From contig JBPOIS010000192.1 in NCBI GenBank assembly GCA_052034295.1, forward strand, positions 1-31,122: a stretch of 31,122 nucleotides of DNA. The letters run 5' to 3'. The notes beneath the pieces were generated by a model, which worked only from the letters and a program-made list of their open reading frames with translations, did not search any database and was not told where the DNA came from. The DNA is from JBPOIS01 sp052034295. GTDB taxonomy: Bacteria > Pseudomonadota > Gammaproteobacteria > Pseudomonadales > Moraxellaceae. Each line of letters starts with the position of its first letter. The stretch's first letter is position 1. The position numbers and the translations under genes are program-made. Positions 1 to 7,736 of the stretch are shown here, one piece after another.

Positions 1-375
1 CTGCAAATCAGGCCGATTTCCCATCTCGGTAGGCAGCTCTTCAATCTCATTGTCCGTCAGGATCAGCCAGCGCAGATTGGCTGGCAAAGACTGTGCAGAC
101 ACCGTGCGAATGCGATTGGCCTTGAAGCCCACCATGGTCAAGGCAGGACAACGCCCCAACACCTCAGGCAACTCAGTGAACTGGTTGTCTGAACAAAAAA
201 TGATGCGCAAGCGCTGGAACTGGGCCAACTCATCGGGCAAAGACGAAAGCCCATTACCTGACAGATCCAACACTTCCAGCGTGTCTGCCAAGCCCAGAAT
301 CTCTGGCGGGAAGTGGGTCAAGCCACACGCCAGCTTCAAATGACGTGTGGCGGCGAACACCCCCGGCCACAACAT
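1..375 (-). CDS. Leucine-rich-repeat protein, partial (C-terminal part outside window)
   Basis: The minus-strand reading frame from 375 to the left edge encodes at least four leucine-rich repeats of the form LxxLxLSxNxLxxLPxxL, for example VLDLSGNGLSSLP, IIFCSDNQFTELP and WLILTDNEIEELP. Such repeats form a curved protein-binding surface. In Burkholderiales very similar repeats often sit ahead of a Ser/Thr-kinase-like domain, but that part would lie beyond position 1, so kinase identity is inference. The first in-frame ATG is at 375, with no good ribosome binding site. Resemblance to the family starts only about five residues in, and the repeat block at 398 begins just upstream, so the native 5' end may have been lost. 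Repeat identity is firm; start and integrity are uncertain. Confidence 0.7.
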   Translation of the reverse strand, partial: MLWPGVFAATRHLKLACGLTHFPPEILGLADTLEVLDLSGNGLSSLPDELAQFQRLRIIFCSDNQFTELPEVLGRCPALTMVGFKANRIRTVSAQSLPANLRWLILTDNEIEELPTEMGNRPDLQ

Positions 376-397
376 GTGGAATGTCGACCGGCTCACG

Positions 398-671
398 TCA
401 TTCCCACTCGATTCTCTATTCGACAGACAAAATCTTTCAAAATCAAGGACATACGGAACCACTACAAACATCGATACCGTGGCCAATACCGTGGAACAGA
501 TTGGGACTTGGTGAGACGCTGATACGCACATCGTCGGCTTCGGAAGGACGTGAGGGCCAAGGATCGTCGCATCAAGCCACCTTCAGCATGATTTCAAGCG
601 GCGTTGCCCCATTGTCAAAGCCAACTCACGGTATCACGGCCCTTGCGGACACGGTATCGCAACGATACCGT
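398..671. repeat. Left copy of ~270 bp direct repeat flanking the AbiE cassette
   Basis: This gene-free block matches 2861-3124 in order and spacing. Both begin TCAYTCCCACTCGATTCTCT (398 and 2861). Exactly 74 nt later comes CGATACCGT (472 and 2935), then CAATACCG (484 and 2947), ACGGTATC (628 and 3081), and finally a palindrome of 9-nt arms around a 3-nt centre (651-671 and 3104-3124). In this copy the arms, ACGGTATCG and CGATACCGT, are perfect complements. Similarity stops at both ends. It could be a recombination site, an iteron-type protein-binding region or a duplicated promoter/operator. Function is unknown. Confidence 0.75.
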
Positions 672-714
672 CCAGTTGTACCCATGGCACCACCCTGGAT
701 GGACTCCTTATCCA

Positions 715-1500
715 TCATCCCGCCGCATGGTCAGGCATTTCAAGCTCATATGCCTGTGCGATGCGCGCCACCAATTCCGCCACGGCGACCTTGCCGAGCT
801 GCAGCGTTTTCGGGTCGATGGACGTGTCGGCAGCGACGGCAACAAGGAACCGAGTCATGTCGTCGCCGATTTTCTTGTCCACCGGAATGCGCGTGGCGGG
901 CGCCAGCAGTTGCGAAAGGCGCAGCACATCGTTGAGGTGCTTGCGCACGTCCTTGGCATCCACCTTGGCGCCCTCCTCTTTCCGCGCTGTCAGGTCCAGC
1001 CAAGCAATGGCTTTGAGCGGGATCAAGCGGTCTTCGCCGACCCACGGCAGACCATCGACTTCGCGGCGCCCGGCCATGATGAACGCGTAATAGGCCTCGT
1101 CCAGCAGGATGGCGGACAAGCTGGCGACGGCTTCGTCCAGAGGTATGGGTGTCAGTTGACTACCGTCGGCGGGTTGCAAACCATCAGGGGCTCTCGCGAA
1201 CAGTTCGACCATCGCTGGGTAACGTTCATCGGCAGGCTTCTGGAACCGATAGAAGATAGGCCTTCCAGTGTCGCTGGCCTGGCGGATTTCATAGCCACCA
1301 TCCTCGACGAATTGCCAGAAGGCCGCCCCAAATGCTGGGGTAAGCGCTTCCACATGCAGGACGATGTCGAGGTCTTTCGTGGCACGGAACTCCAGCCCTG
1401 CTTTTTCCATCGTCAAGCTCGCGGCCGTGCCGCCAATCAGGACGTACTGATCGGCATACGCAGCAAACCGTGCCTTGAAGATGTCCAACCCTCTCACCAT
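715..1500 (-). CDS. AbiEii-type nucleotidyltransferase toxin
   Basis: This 261-residue protein has the nucleotidyltransferase signature of AbiEii toxins: a GG pair at residues 23-24 (YVLIGGTAASL) and a D-x-D at 43-45 (ATKDLDIVL). In characterised type IV AbiE modules the toxin arrests growth and aborts phage infection; some relatives modify tRNA acceptor ends. That mechanism is family knowledge, not seen here. Its ATG at 1500 overlaps the stop of the upstream antitoxin-like gene by seven bases (ATGGTGA), which implies translational coupling. Length fits the family. It lies between the two direct repeats at 398 and 2861, as an apparent cassette. Confidence 0.8.
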   Translation of the reverse strand: MVRGLDIFKARFAAYADQYVLIGGTAASLTMEKAGLEFRATKDLDIVLHVEALTPAFGAAFWQFVEDGGYEIRQASDTGRPIFYRFQKPADERYPAMVELFARAPDGLQPADGSQLTPIPLDEAVASLSAILLDEAYYAFIMAGRREVDGLPWVGEDRLIPLKAIAWLDLTARKEEGAKVDAKDVRKHLNDVLRLSQLLAPATRIPVDKKIGDDMTRFLVAVAADTSIDPKTLQLGKVAVAELVARIAQAYELEMPDHAAG

Positions 1501-2519
1501 GGAAGTTGCCCTTTCAGTTCGTCCAGCGCGAGCTGGATCCGGTCATCGGCGTTCTCTTGCAAGCTGAGCGCCAGCGAGAGTGGGTCCACCGTGGTGGCCT
1601 CTGGCACCAATGCCGGGCTGTAGCTCCAAACCTGCCATTCTTGCGCGCCAGCTTCGGGTTCAGGCAACTCGCGAACACCAGCATCGGCCGCAGCCTTCCA
1701 ATCAGCGGCGGTCATCGCATACACAGGCCATTTGGGCTCGTTCAGCATGGAATAGTGCGCCAGCGCGCTCAGACCCGCGATGCGGCTAGGTCGATGTGCG
1801 ACAAACCCATCAGGTTTCACCCAAACCGTGCGCTTGACCGGCGTTCTCAACAGGGGCTGCGCACCCACCCAAACTTGTTCCGGCTGAAGCTCCATTCGCA
1901 GCCATCGCGAACGGCCAACCGTGCATCCGGTAGCCAGCCCGGCCGCAATCAGCTCCTTGACCGCTCGTGACAGCGTCATGGGCGTGTAGCCCAATGCGAC
2001 AGCCACCGTGGACGGCGGCCAAAAGGGTTGCCAAGGCTGACGCAGCAAGGCCGTGATCAGCATGGCTTGCGCAGACGGGCTCAACGCAGCCTCCATGGCT
2101 GGCGCGCGCTGCCGGAAATACTCCCGCAGATCCAAACCCAAATCTGGCAGATAGAGCTGGTTGCCGGGCACGATGAACGGGACCTTTTGCTCGATCAAGC
2201 GCCGACGCTCGTAAGAAGCCAACGCATCGGTCACGTAGACCGCCGGATGACCGGCCAGCGCCCCGACCTTGTCCAGCCAGATCCGGACCTCGCTGAGGGG
2301 CTGCTTGGCACCGGCGTGCGCCATCGCCAGGACAACAGGCTGGCCCAACAACTCCAGCTCGCTGAACTGGAAGGCATCGCGAAGAAAGTAGGGCAGTTCA
2401 TTTGAACGCGCCCACGGCTTCACGCCTGGCGCTTCAATGCCCAGAACCTCTTTGAGGTAGTGAAGTACGGCGGTTGCGAGAGTCGGCAAAGCTGATCCAA
2501 TGTAACATTGGTGCCGCAC
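1494..2519 (-). CDS. AbiEi-like antitoxin/transcriptional regulator
   Basis: This 341-residue protein is encoded immediately upstream of, and overlapping, the AbiEii toxin, the usual antitoxin-toxin order. Residues about 160-200 read as a winged helix-turn-helix (PSTVAVALGYTPMTLSRAV followed by KELIAAGLA). The long C-terminal part would be the antitoxin domain by analogy with AbiEi. AbiEi proteins typically bind inverted repeats in their own promoter, and three palindromes (2497-2511, 2519-2541, 2548-2557) sit right at this gene's 5' end. The longest frame starts with GTG at 2519, inside a palindrome and without a ribosome binding site. TTG at 2489 is a reasonable alternative, so the true N-terminus is uncertain. 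Family assignment rests on order, HTH and partner. Confidence 0.65.
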   Translation of the reverse strand: MRHQCYIGSALPTLATAVLHYLKEVLGIEAPGVKPWARSNELPYFLRDAFQFSELELLGQPVVLAMAHAGAKQPLSEVRIWLDKVGALAGHPAVYVTDALASYERRRLIEQKVPFIVPGNQLYLPDLGLDLREYFRQRAPAMEAALSPSAQAMLITALLRQPWQPFWPPSTVAVALGYTPMTLSRAVKELIAAGLATGCTVGRSRWLRMELQPEQVWVGAQPLLRTPVKRTVWVKPDGFVAHRPSRIAGLSALAHYSMLNEPKWPVYAMTAADWKAAADAGVRELPEPEAGAQEWQVWSYSPALVPEATTVDPLSLALSLQENADDRIQLALDELKGQLPW

Positions 2520-2557
2520 GATAACACATAAACTGTTATCGTGCAGAATAACGTTAT
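2497..2557 (-). promoter_or_regulatory. Palindromic operator cluster of the AbiE promoter
   Basis: Three inverted repeats lie at the 5' end of the antitoxin gene. CCAATGTAACATTGG (2497-2511) is an odd palindrome with 7-nt arms. CGATAACA and TGTTATCG (2519-2526 and 2534-2541) form perfect 8-nt arms. ATAACGTTAT (2548-2557) is a 10-nt palindrome. The GATAAC/GTTATC half-site recurs in the last two. The layout suits autorepression by the AbiEi-like protein. Exact -35/-10 boxes are not clear. Confidence 0.6.
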
Positions 2558-2662
2558 CTTAGCTTTGCTGCGCCTCCTGCTGGAGACCACTTCGCCATCG
2601 CAAATCAACGTGTCGATCTCAGCACACTCAAGGCGACTTCTGGGTCCGCCCTTTCACTCATC

Positions 2663-2738
2663 CGATACCGCAACACCGTGCTCAGTATCGCGAAGAGCCG
2701 CCCTGGTCAGCCAGACTTGATACCGATCCAGATACCGA
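2663..2738. repeat. GATACCG iteron-like cluster upstream of AbiE promoter
   Basis: CGATACCG (2663) is followed by the inverted half GTATCG (2685), then by two direct GATACCGA copies at 2719 and 2731, spaced 12 nt. The same octamer family makes up the flanking direct repeats at 398-671 and 2861-3124. A similar direct pair occurs at 25863 and 25874. This suggests several binding sites for one element-encoded protein. The rest of 2562-2860 shows no supportable gene. Confidence 0.5.
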
Positions 2739-2860
2739 GGAAATCAGCGGGCTTGACCTGTTCGGTCGGCAAACTGATGCCGAAACCCCCATCAAATACG
2801 CTGCATTCAGCCCTTACGCGTGCGGCCGAACGCGGACAGAATGGTTGTGTGGGAAACTCC

Positions 2861-3124
2861 TCACTCCCACTCGATTCTCTACCGGGCAGAATTGGTTCTT
2901 TAAAAACAAGCATGTACATGCAATCACGATGATTCGATACCGTTGACAATACCGCGAAAGAGATCCAGATTGGCAGACACGCATTCGACTGTTTTGACAG
3001 CGTTGATGGGCCATCTATGCCCACTTTGTCAAATCAAGATTGATTCTATGTGGGTCTGGCCCAATTTGTAGGCCAGCTTTACGGTATCAGGTCACTCCTG
3101 TTCACCGTATCGCGGCGATACCGT
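2861..3124. repeat. Right copy of ~270 bp direct repeat flanking the AbiE cassette
   Basis: This is the second copy of the block described at 398-671, in the same orientation. Its terminal palindrome (3104-3124) has arms ACCGTATCG and CGATACCGT, which differ from perfect symmetry at one position. The conserved parts are the opening 20 nt, the CGATACCGT/CAATACCG pair and the terminal palindrome. The sequence between them has diverged, so this is an old duplication or a functionally constrained site rather than a recent copy. Confidence 0.75.
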
Positions 3125-3444
3125 GAAGTCGGCGTTCCTGAGCAGGATGCACCGACCCAGTCAGTTTCCAGCCTAGAGCAGCCTTTGTGTGGTGCGTGGC
3201 GGTTCCGCAGCGTGAGCAGCCGGTCACCCCTAAACGGCCGCGCCGTAGCATGGCCGCGGCGTTGGAAGCCGCGCAGCAGTCATTCGAGAGCGCCGGCGAT
3301 CAATCCTCTATGGATGGCGAGTGCGCGAACACCGCTGAGATTGATAGCCTGGTGCGATGGCTCCATCGCCTCCAGTGAGGCCAGGTAGGCACGATTGCCA
3401 CCTAAGCATTGAGTCAGGCCACTCACGCAGCCAAGCCCCGTAAC
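3125..3444. other. Spacer between repeat block and SsuD remnant
   Basis: No convincing gene was found. A 63-codon plus-strand frame (3187-3378, GTG start) is rich in Ala, Arg and Ser, has no good ribosome binding site and matches nothing I recognise. It may be the tail of a degraded gene, since the frame stays open upstream of the GTG. Confidence 0.4.
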
Positions 3445-4026
3445 TCAAGAAGCCGATGCCTGCTTGCTCGCAGCCGGCACAAAGCTGTTAGCCACGATCT
3501 CGCCAAACGGCCCCGTCAGCGTCTTGCCAGGCAGCTTCTTTTGCACATCTAGGGGAAGCAAGGGGAAGACAAGCTCGGCAAAGCGATGAGCCTCTTCGAG
3601 GTGCGGGTAACCCGACAAGATGAAATACTCCAGCCCGAGTGCGGCATATTCCTTGATCAGGTCTGCGACCTGCTGAGGATCCCCCACCAGAGCCGTGCCT
3701 GCCCCTCCACGCACCAGGCCCACGCCTGCCCAAAGGTGTGGGTAGACTTCTAGCCCTTCACGAATGTTGTGCTTATTGAGCTTGCCCTTGTTCAACTCGG
3801 CCATACGACGCTGGCCCACTGAGTCCATCTGAGACAAGCGCTTCTGCGCAGCAGCTACAGTGTCTTCATCCAAGTGCGAGACCAGCTCGGCTGCGGAGCG
3901 CCAGGCCTCGTCTTCGGTTTCACGCACGATCACATGCAGGCGAATACCGAAGCTTAAAGTGCGGCCATATTTGGCGGCACGCGCGCGAATGTCGGCCACC
4001 TTGCTGGCCACAGCGGCAGGCGGTTC
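3445..4026 (-). pseudogene. ssuD: SsuD-like FMN-dependent alkanesulfonate monooxygenase, C-terminal remnant
   Basis: This minus-strand frame encodes about 193 residues resembling the C-terminal half of SsuD, a luciferase-like monooxygenase that uses reduced flavin to release sulfite from alkanesulfonates. The segments EPPAAVASKVADIRARAAKY, FGIRLHVIVRETEDEAW and YFILSGYPHLEEAHRF are typical of this family. Full-length members are about 380 residues, so the N-terminal half with the start and part of the flavin barrel is missing. Similarity ends at about 4026, where an IS3-family transposase remnant on the opposite strand begins. The gene is therefore a broken chromosomal-type gene at a rearrangement junction. 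The stop codon (3445-3447) is intact. Confidence 0.75.
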
Positions 4027-4035
4027 GCCGCTACG

Positions 4036-4620
4036 AGCAAGCGTCGTCGATACGGCTCGTACATGGGCGAGATCAGTCCGGCGCCGGACAACCTCCTCAA
4101 TCGCGACTTCAGCGCCAGTTCACCGAACGAGAAGTGGCTCACCGACATCACGGAGTTCCAGATCCCAGCAGGCAAGGTCTACTTGTCTCCGATGATCGAT
4201 TGCTTTGATGGCATGGTTGTGAGTTGGTCGATCGGTACGAGCCCAAATGCAGATCTGGTCAACACGATGCTGGACGCGGCCATCGACAAGATCGCTGCTA
4301 GCGGTTCTCGGCCCGTGGTGCATTCGGACCGTGGCGGCCACTATCGTTGGCCCGGCTGGCTATCGCGGATCTCCGATGCCAAGCTGGTTCGCTCCATGTC
4401 GCGCAAGGGGTGCTCGCCAGACAACGCCGCGTGCGAAGGCTTCTTCGGCCGCTTGAAGATCGAGATGTTCTTCTCTCGTGACTGGCTGCACACGACCATC
4501 GACGAGTTCATCGCCTACTTGGATGCCTACATCCGGTGGTACAACGAGGCACGGATCAAAGTCTCGCTTGGAGCCCGCAGTCCCATCGGGCATCGCAGAA
4601 GCCTAGGAATCGCTGTTTAA
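4036..4620 (+). pseudogene. IS3-family transposase (OrfB) C-terminal remnant
   Basis: This open frame resembles the catalytic C-terminal half of IS3-group OrfB. The DDE residues appear in order in WLTDITEF, VVHSDRGGHY and DNAACEGFFGRLK, and the end (YIRWYNEARIKVSLGARSP) is canonical. Similarity already starts at about 4036 (SKRRRYGSYMGEISPAP), but the frame lacks OrfA and the OrfB N-terminus, so the element is not autonomous. The first ATG is 4063, but this is a truncated gene rather than a real start. The sequence after the stop (about 4640-4675) may contain the right terminal repeat. A left end is not visible, so the insertion sequence has lost its 5' half through recombination or deletion. 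Confidence 0.85.
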
Positions 4621-5023
4621 CCAGTCCAAGTTTTCTGCCGCACCCCCGCTGGTCAATTTTCGGTCGGCACTAACACTGAGTGATCAACTGCCGTTCTATC
4701 AGGGAAGACTCGAGAATCATGGATGTAGGGGTTGTTTACTGTGCAGTAAATATGGCGATCTTAGCGAATATTCGGCATTTCATCAATATTTACTGCACAG
4801 CGAATAAACCGCATAGCGTCCAGGCGGGTGCCGCCCCGAACGCCTGCCTCTGCCGCTCGATGGGGGTCAAGCCATCGGCTTGGTTTAGGGCGCCTTCACC
4901 CACCGCCGGGCTGTGGGGAGCGCCCCAGGAACCGATGTGCCAGATGGGCCTTGACATACGCTCGCGCGTGCAGATTTGGTGGCGGCAGTACGCGTAGTGC
5001 CAGCGCGTCAGCCGCCCGGCGCA
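4621..5023. other. Gene-free stretch between IS remnant and XRE gene
   Basis: This stretch holds the probable right end of the IS3 element and the long inverted repeat at 4739-4800. After 4810 the minus strand has short open pieces (for example LTPIERQRQAFGAAP) that look like gene debris. No complete gene was identified. Confidence 0.4.
4739..4800. repeat. 15-bp perfect inverted repeat
   Basis: CTGTGCAGTAAATAT (4739-4753) and ATATTTACTGCACAG (4786-4800) are exact reverse complements separated by 32 nt of AT-richer DNA. The left arm is also part of a near-palindrome TTACTG-TG-CAGTAA. The pair could be two operator half-regions of a repressor, possibly the XRE protein at 5024, or ends of a small element. 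It is not followed by a T-tract, so a terminator is unlikely. Confidence 0.65.
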
Positions 5024-5719
5024 TCAGAGCTTGAGGCCGCCTGTGCGCGGCGTCGCGAACTCAGCTGGTTCCTGACCAAGCGGAAACGCGACCACATACA
5101 GAATCGTGGCTGGCATCGGCTTGGCCTCCGCATCACCACCGAACTTGAGCTGCACTTTGCGCGCTGCATGGCACAACGACACCTGGAGCCGGCGCAGATC
5201 ATCGATGTGCGCCTGCAGGGCATCGTAGACCTCGAATTTGCCGGACTCGCTGTACATGTCCGCGCAATCTCGGTATTCCCGAAAGTAGTCCACCAGCTCC
5301 GCAAAAGCCTGCTCGGCCTCCCGCCCCATCTCGAATGCTGGCTCCGAGAGGTCCATGGTGCTCATCTCCGCCAGCTTGGCCAACTGGCGGCCGGTCGTCA
5401 GCGACTGCGCCGCCAAAGTGACGTTTTCCTTATTGAATTTTTCCTTTGCCGCCTTGATGGTCTCGTCCGAAGGAATCGAAAACGGCTTGCTGAATACGTC
5501 GATGTCCTCGAACTCGAAGGCCCGGGCGATGGCGCGTCGCGTGTCCAGGCTGGCTGGCATTGCCTGCTCGACACGCTGGATCGTTCGCACATTCAGACCC
5601 GACAGCTCAGCCAACTGCTCCTGCGACCAATGGCGCATTTCGCGGAACATTCGCGTCAAGACTGCCAGCTCAGCGGGAGTCAGAAGCCGGGATTCCTGTG
5701 TTTTCTCTTCGGTCGTCAT
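5024..5719 (-). CDS. XRE-family helix-turn-helix regulator
   Basis: This 231-residue protein carries an XRE/Cro-type helix-turn-helix at residues about 18-70. The recognisable core is WSQEQLAELSGLNVRTIQRV, giving sequence-specific DNA binding. The remaining 160 residues are helical and charged, without a recognised domain. The ATG at 5719 has GGAG five bases upstream. It lies 143 nt downstream of the 469-residue gene on the same strand and may be co-transcribed with it. It could be the antitoxin or repressor of that neighbour, but this is positional inference. Confidence is high for the DNA-binding domain and low for the role. Confidence 0.75.
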   Translation of the reverse strand: MTTEEKTQESRLLTPAELAVLTRMFREMRHWSQEQLAELSGLNVRTIQRVEQAMPASLDTRRAIARAFEFEDIDVFSKPFSIPSDETIKAAKEKFNKENVTLAAQSLTTGRQLAKLAEMSTMDLSEPAFEMGREAEQAFAELVDYFREYRDCADMYSESGKFEVYDALQAHIDDLRRLQVSLCHAARKVQLKFGGDAEAKPMPATILYVVAFPLGQEPAEFATPRTGGLKL

Positions 5720-5862
5720 AGGCGCTCCATAGATGGCGTGTCGATGTCGTCAGTATCGAGACGTGCCTGCAGTGCCAACACGACAGCGCCACGACAGTGA
5801 TCCGACACCCCGCAGGGCAGGCACCCCAGCAATGAGCGTCGGCCGCGTGAACGGATGAGTTT

Positions 5863-7272
5863 TCAAAGGGTGTCGCCTTCCATTGACGGCTCGATCGCGA
5901 CCCCCCTGTTCGGCTCCACAGAGTCGAAGAAAGGCGCGCCGCGCTCCGTAGAAACATTGGGAAGGAACGCCTCGACGGGCGAAAGGGTGAAAGTGGCAGC
6001 CTTGCCAGCCCACGCAAAATTTGACGCGCGAATCCCGGCCCAGAACAGCGCCAGGTTCTTGTCGCCCGTGCACAGCATGATCCGCTGGTCCGGGAACAAG
6101 CCGAACAGGCACATCAGCATTTCAAGTGATCGAAGATCTGCGAGGGCGTTGTAGGCATCCTCGGCCGAGTAGTTGAGCGACGGCTTGAGCAGTCGCTTGG
6201 CTGGGCTGTTGCCCATGGGAACCGAGATAGAACTGAGTACCGCGAGAACGACCAGCGATTTCTTCTGGATGCCGCACTCCTGCGCCACGGCCAGGGCCTC
6301 GTCCCATAGCTGAGCCTTCTTGCTTGCGCTGGTTGGTGGCTGCAGCTTAGGAGCCATGCGCATCAAGAAGGTCTGTTTTTGCTCCATGCTCGCCAGGGTG
6401 TCCTGAACGATGCCAACAACGCCCTGCAGCCCACCGTCACCAGGCACCAGCTCAGCCTTGGGCAACGCTATCCGCAATGCTGCGCTGACTTCCTCGAGTT
6501 GCTGCTGGATTTCATGAGGAGTTGGGTTCCGCCGGAGGTTGCCTTCCAAGGCATAAAGCAACGGATTGATGCGAATGCCTTCTCCCTCGAAGAAATCGAG
6601 AAAGTCCTTGTCATCGGAGTTCTTCTTGACCCCGTCGCAAAACCTCCCTTTTAGCTCGGTGATGGTGCAACGGTCTGGAAGAACAATCATGTCCTGCCGG
6701 ACGGCCAAGCCTGACGGCAGCCACCCCCCTTTGACCAGGCCGATAGCCCTGGAGGTGTAGGTACTCTCAATGGTTGCGTTGCCGGAGGCGAACTCGTCCA
6801 GCTTGATCTCGGGAATGTTGCTCTCGATGACTTTGGCGTGCTGCCAGTTCAGCGGGATTTCGACCTTGTCGCTGAGCTTCTTGTCGACAAGGTCCGCGTA
6901 TCTCAGCGGAGTGAACTCGACTCCGGCGAATGCCGCACGGCGGCCCGTGGGCGAGCCCGAGTCGTCCATCTCCTCATAGGCGAGTACCCTCTCACCCTCA
7001 ACCCGTTCGGGTTTCAAGATTTGCAATAACTCCACAGGCGTGAGCGAGACGCCGTGGATCGTCGCGAGACGGCGGGACAGGCGTTCAGCAGAGTTGTTAT
7101 TGACCTGGCCCGCAGCAACGCGGAGCGGGAAGGCTTTGACCTCCGGCCAGTTGCGGAGCCCTGGCAGCGCGGCGATCAGGTCAAGCGCTTGACCGTGCTT
7201 GAGGTGAAGTTGGTGCTGTTCGAGATGCGCACGCAGGCGCTCCGCGAGCACCTTGAGCATTTGGGTGTCCAT
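5863..7272 (-). CDS. Unrecognised 469-residue protein with short N-terminal helical domain
   Basis: The first ~50 residues (LKVLAERLRAHLEQ, then HGQALDLIAALPGLRNW) resemble a short helical domain often found at the N-terminus of plasmid and phage proteins of unknown function. The rest is unrecognised. Two stretches, MIVLPDRCTITELKGRF (about residue 195) and IMLCTGDKNLALFWAGI (about residue 410), vaguely recall the first and last acidic motifs of PIN-type ribonucleases. I treat that only as a hint. There is no signal peptide or membrane segment. The ATG at 7272 is preceded by GGAG at six bases. An XRE regulator follows 143 nt downstream on the same strand, so the two may form a toxin-regulator style unit. 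Confidence 0.6.
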   Translation of the reverse strand: MDTQMLKVLAERLRAHLEQHQLHLKHGQALDLIAALPGLRNWPEVKAFPLRVAAGQVNNNSAERLSRRLATIHGVSLTPVELLQILKPERVEGERVLAYEEMDDSGSPTGRRAAFAGVEFTPLRYADLVDKKLSDKVEIPLNWQHAKVIESNIPEIKLDEFASGNATIESTYTSRAIGLVKGGWLPSGLAVRQDMIVLPDRCTITELKGRFCDGVKKNSDDKDFLDFFEGEGIRINPLLYALEGNLRRNPTPHEIQQQLEEVSAALRIALPKAELVPGDGGLQGVVGIVQDTLASMEQKQTFLMRMAPKLQPPTSASKKAQLWDEALAVAQECGIQKKSLVVLAVLSSISVPMGNSPAKRLLKPSLNYSAEDAYNALADLRSLEMLMCLFGLFPDQRIMLCTGDKNLALFWAGIRASNFAWAGKAATFTLSPVEAFLPNVSTERGAPFFDSVEPNRGVAIEPSMEGDTL

Positions 7273-7386
7273 ATCGATCTCCGTCGGGCGAAATTCCGGT
7301 GCACGCTTTGCGGGCCGCCCAAGGAATCAATCATGTTTGGGTGAGGCGCAGAAACTACTCCGTCTTCGTCGTACCCCGAAGGGCGC

Positions 7387-7731
7387 ATGCGGCAGGTGAC
7401 GGCCACCAAGGATGATTTTACAACTCATGTGGGCAAAACGACGCTTTGGGCGGCAATCACCCGGGCCTTTGATCGCGGCGACATCGACGTGCGGCGCTTT
7501 ACCCCTCACGACACCCGTAGCACGGCAAAGGGGCATATGCGAAACATGGGGATCCCCAACGACATCACCGAGATTGCACTCAATCACGCGCTCAAAGGCA
7601 TGGAGGCTGTTTACGATGTGCGCGAGGAGATCCCCGAGCGCCGCCAAGCCTTGGAAAAATGGGCCGCCTTCATCGAGGCTTGCGAAACTGGCCGCCCCTG
7701 GAATGTGCAACCTATACGGCGCGTGGCTTGA
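7387..7731 (+). pseudogene. Tyrosine recombinase, C-terminal fragment
   Basis: The frame encodes about 114 residues matching the end of phage-type integrases. FTPHDTRSTAKGHMRNMG holds the H-x-x-R box, IALNHALKGMEAVYD holds the second histidine and the catalytic tyrosine, and the tail ERRQALEKWAAFIE is typical. The N-terminal DNA-binding domain and the first catalytic arginine and lysine are missing. A stop at 7342 closes the frame upstream. It is therefore a remnant of an earlier integration module. It converges on the CoiA-like gene, ending six bases before that gene's stop. Confidence 0.8.
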
Positions 7732-7736
7732 TGCAC

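Noticed and set aside
398..671. Integron attC site
   Set aside because: No RYYYAAC/GTTRRRY core sites and no integron-type integrase features were seen.
604..1623. Long plus-strand open frame (339 codons)
   Set aside because: It is antisense to the AbiE genes, has no ribosome binding site and no recognisable domain; a shadow in GC-rich DNA.
398..3124. CRISPR array from the repeated GATACCG motifs
   Set aside because: Repeats are too short, irregularly spaced and in both orientations; no cas genes are present.
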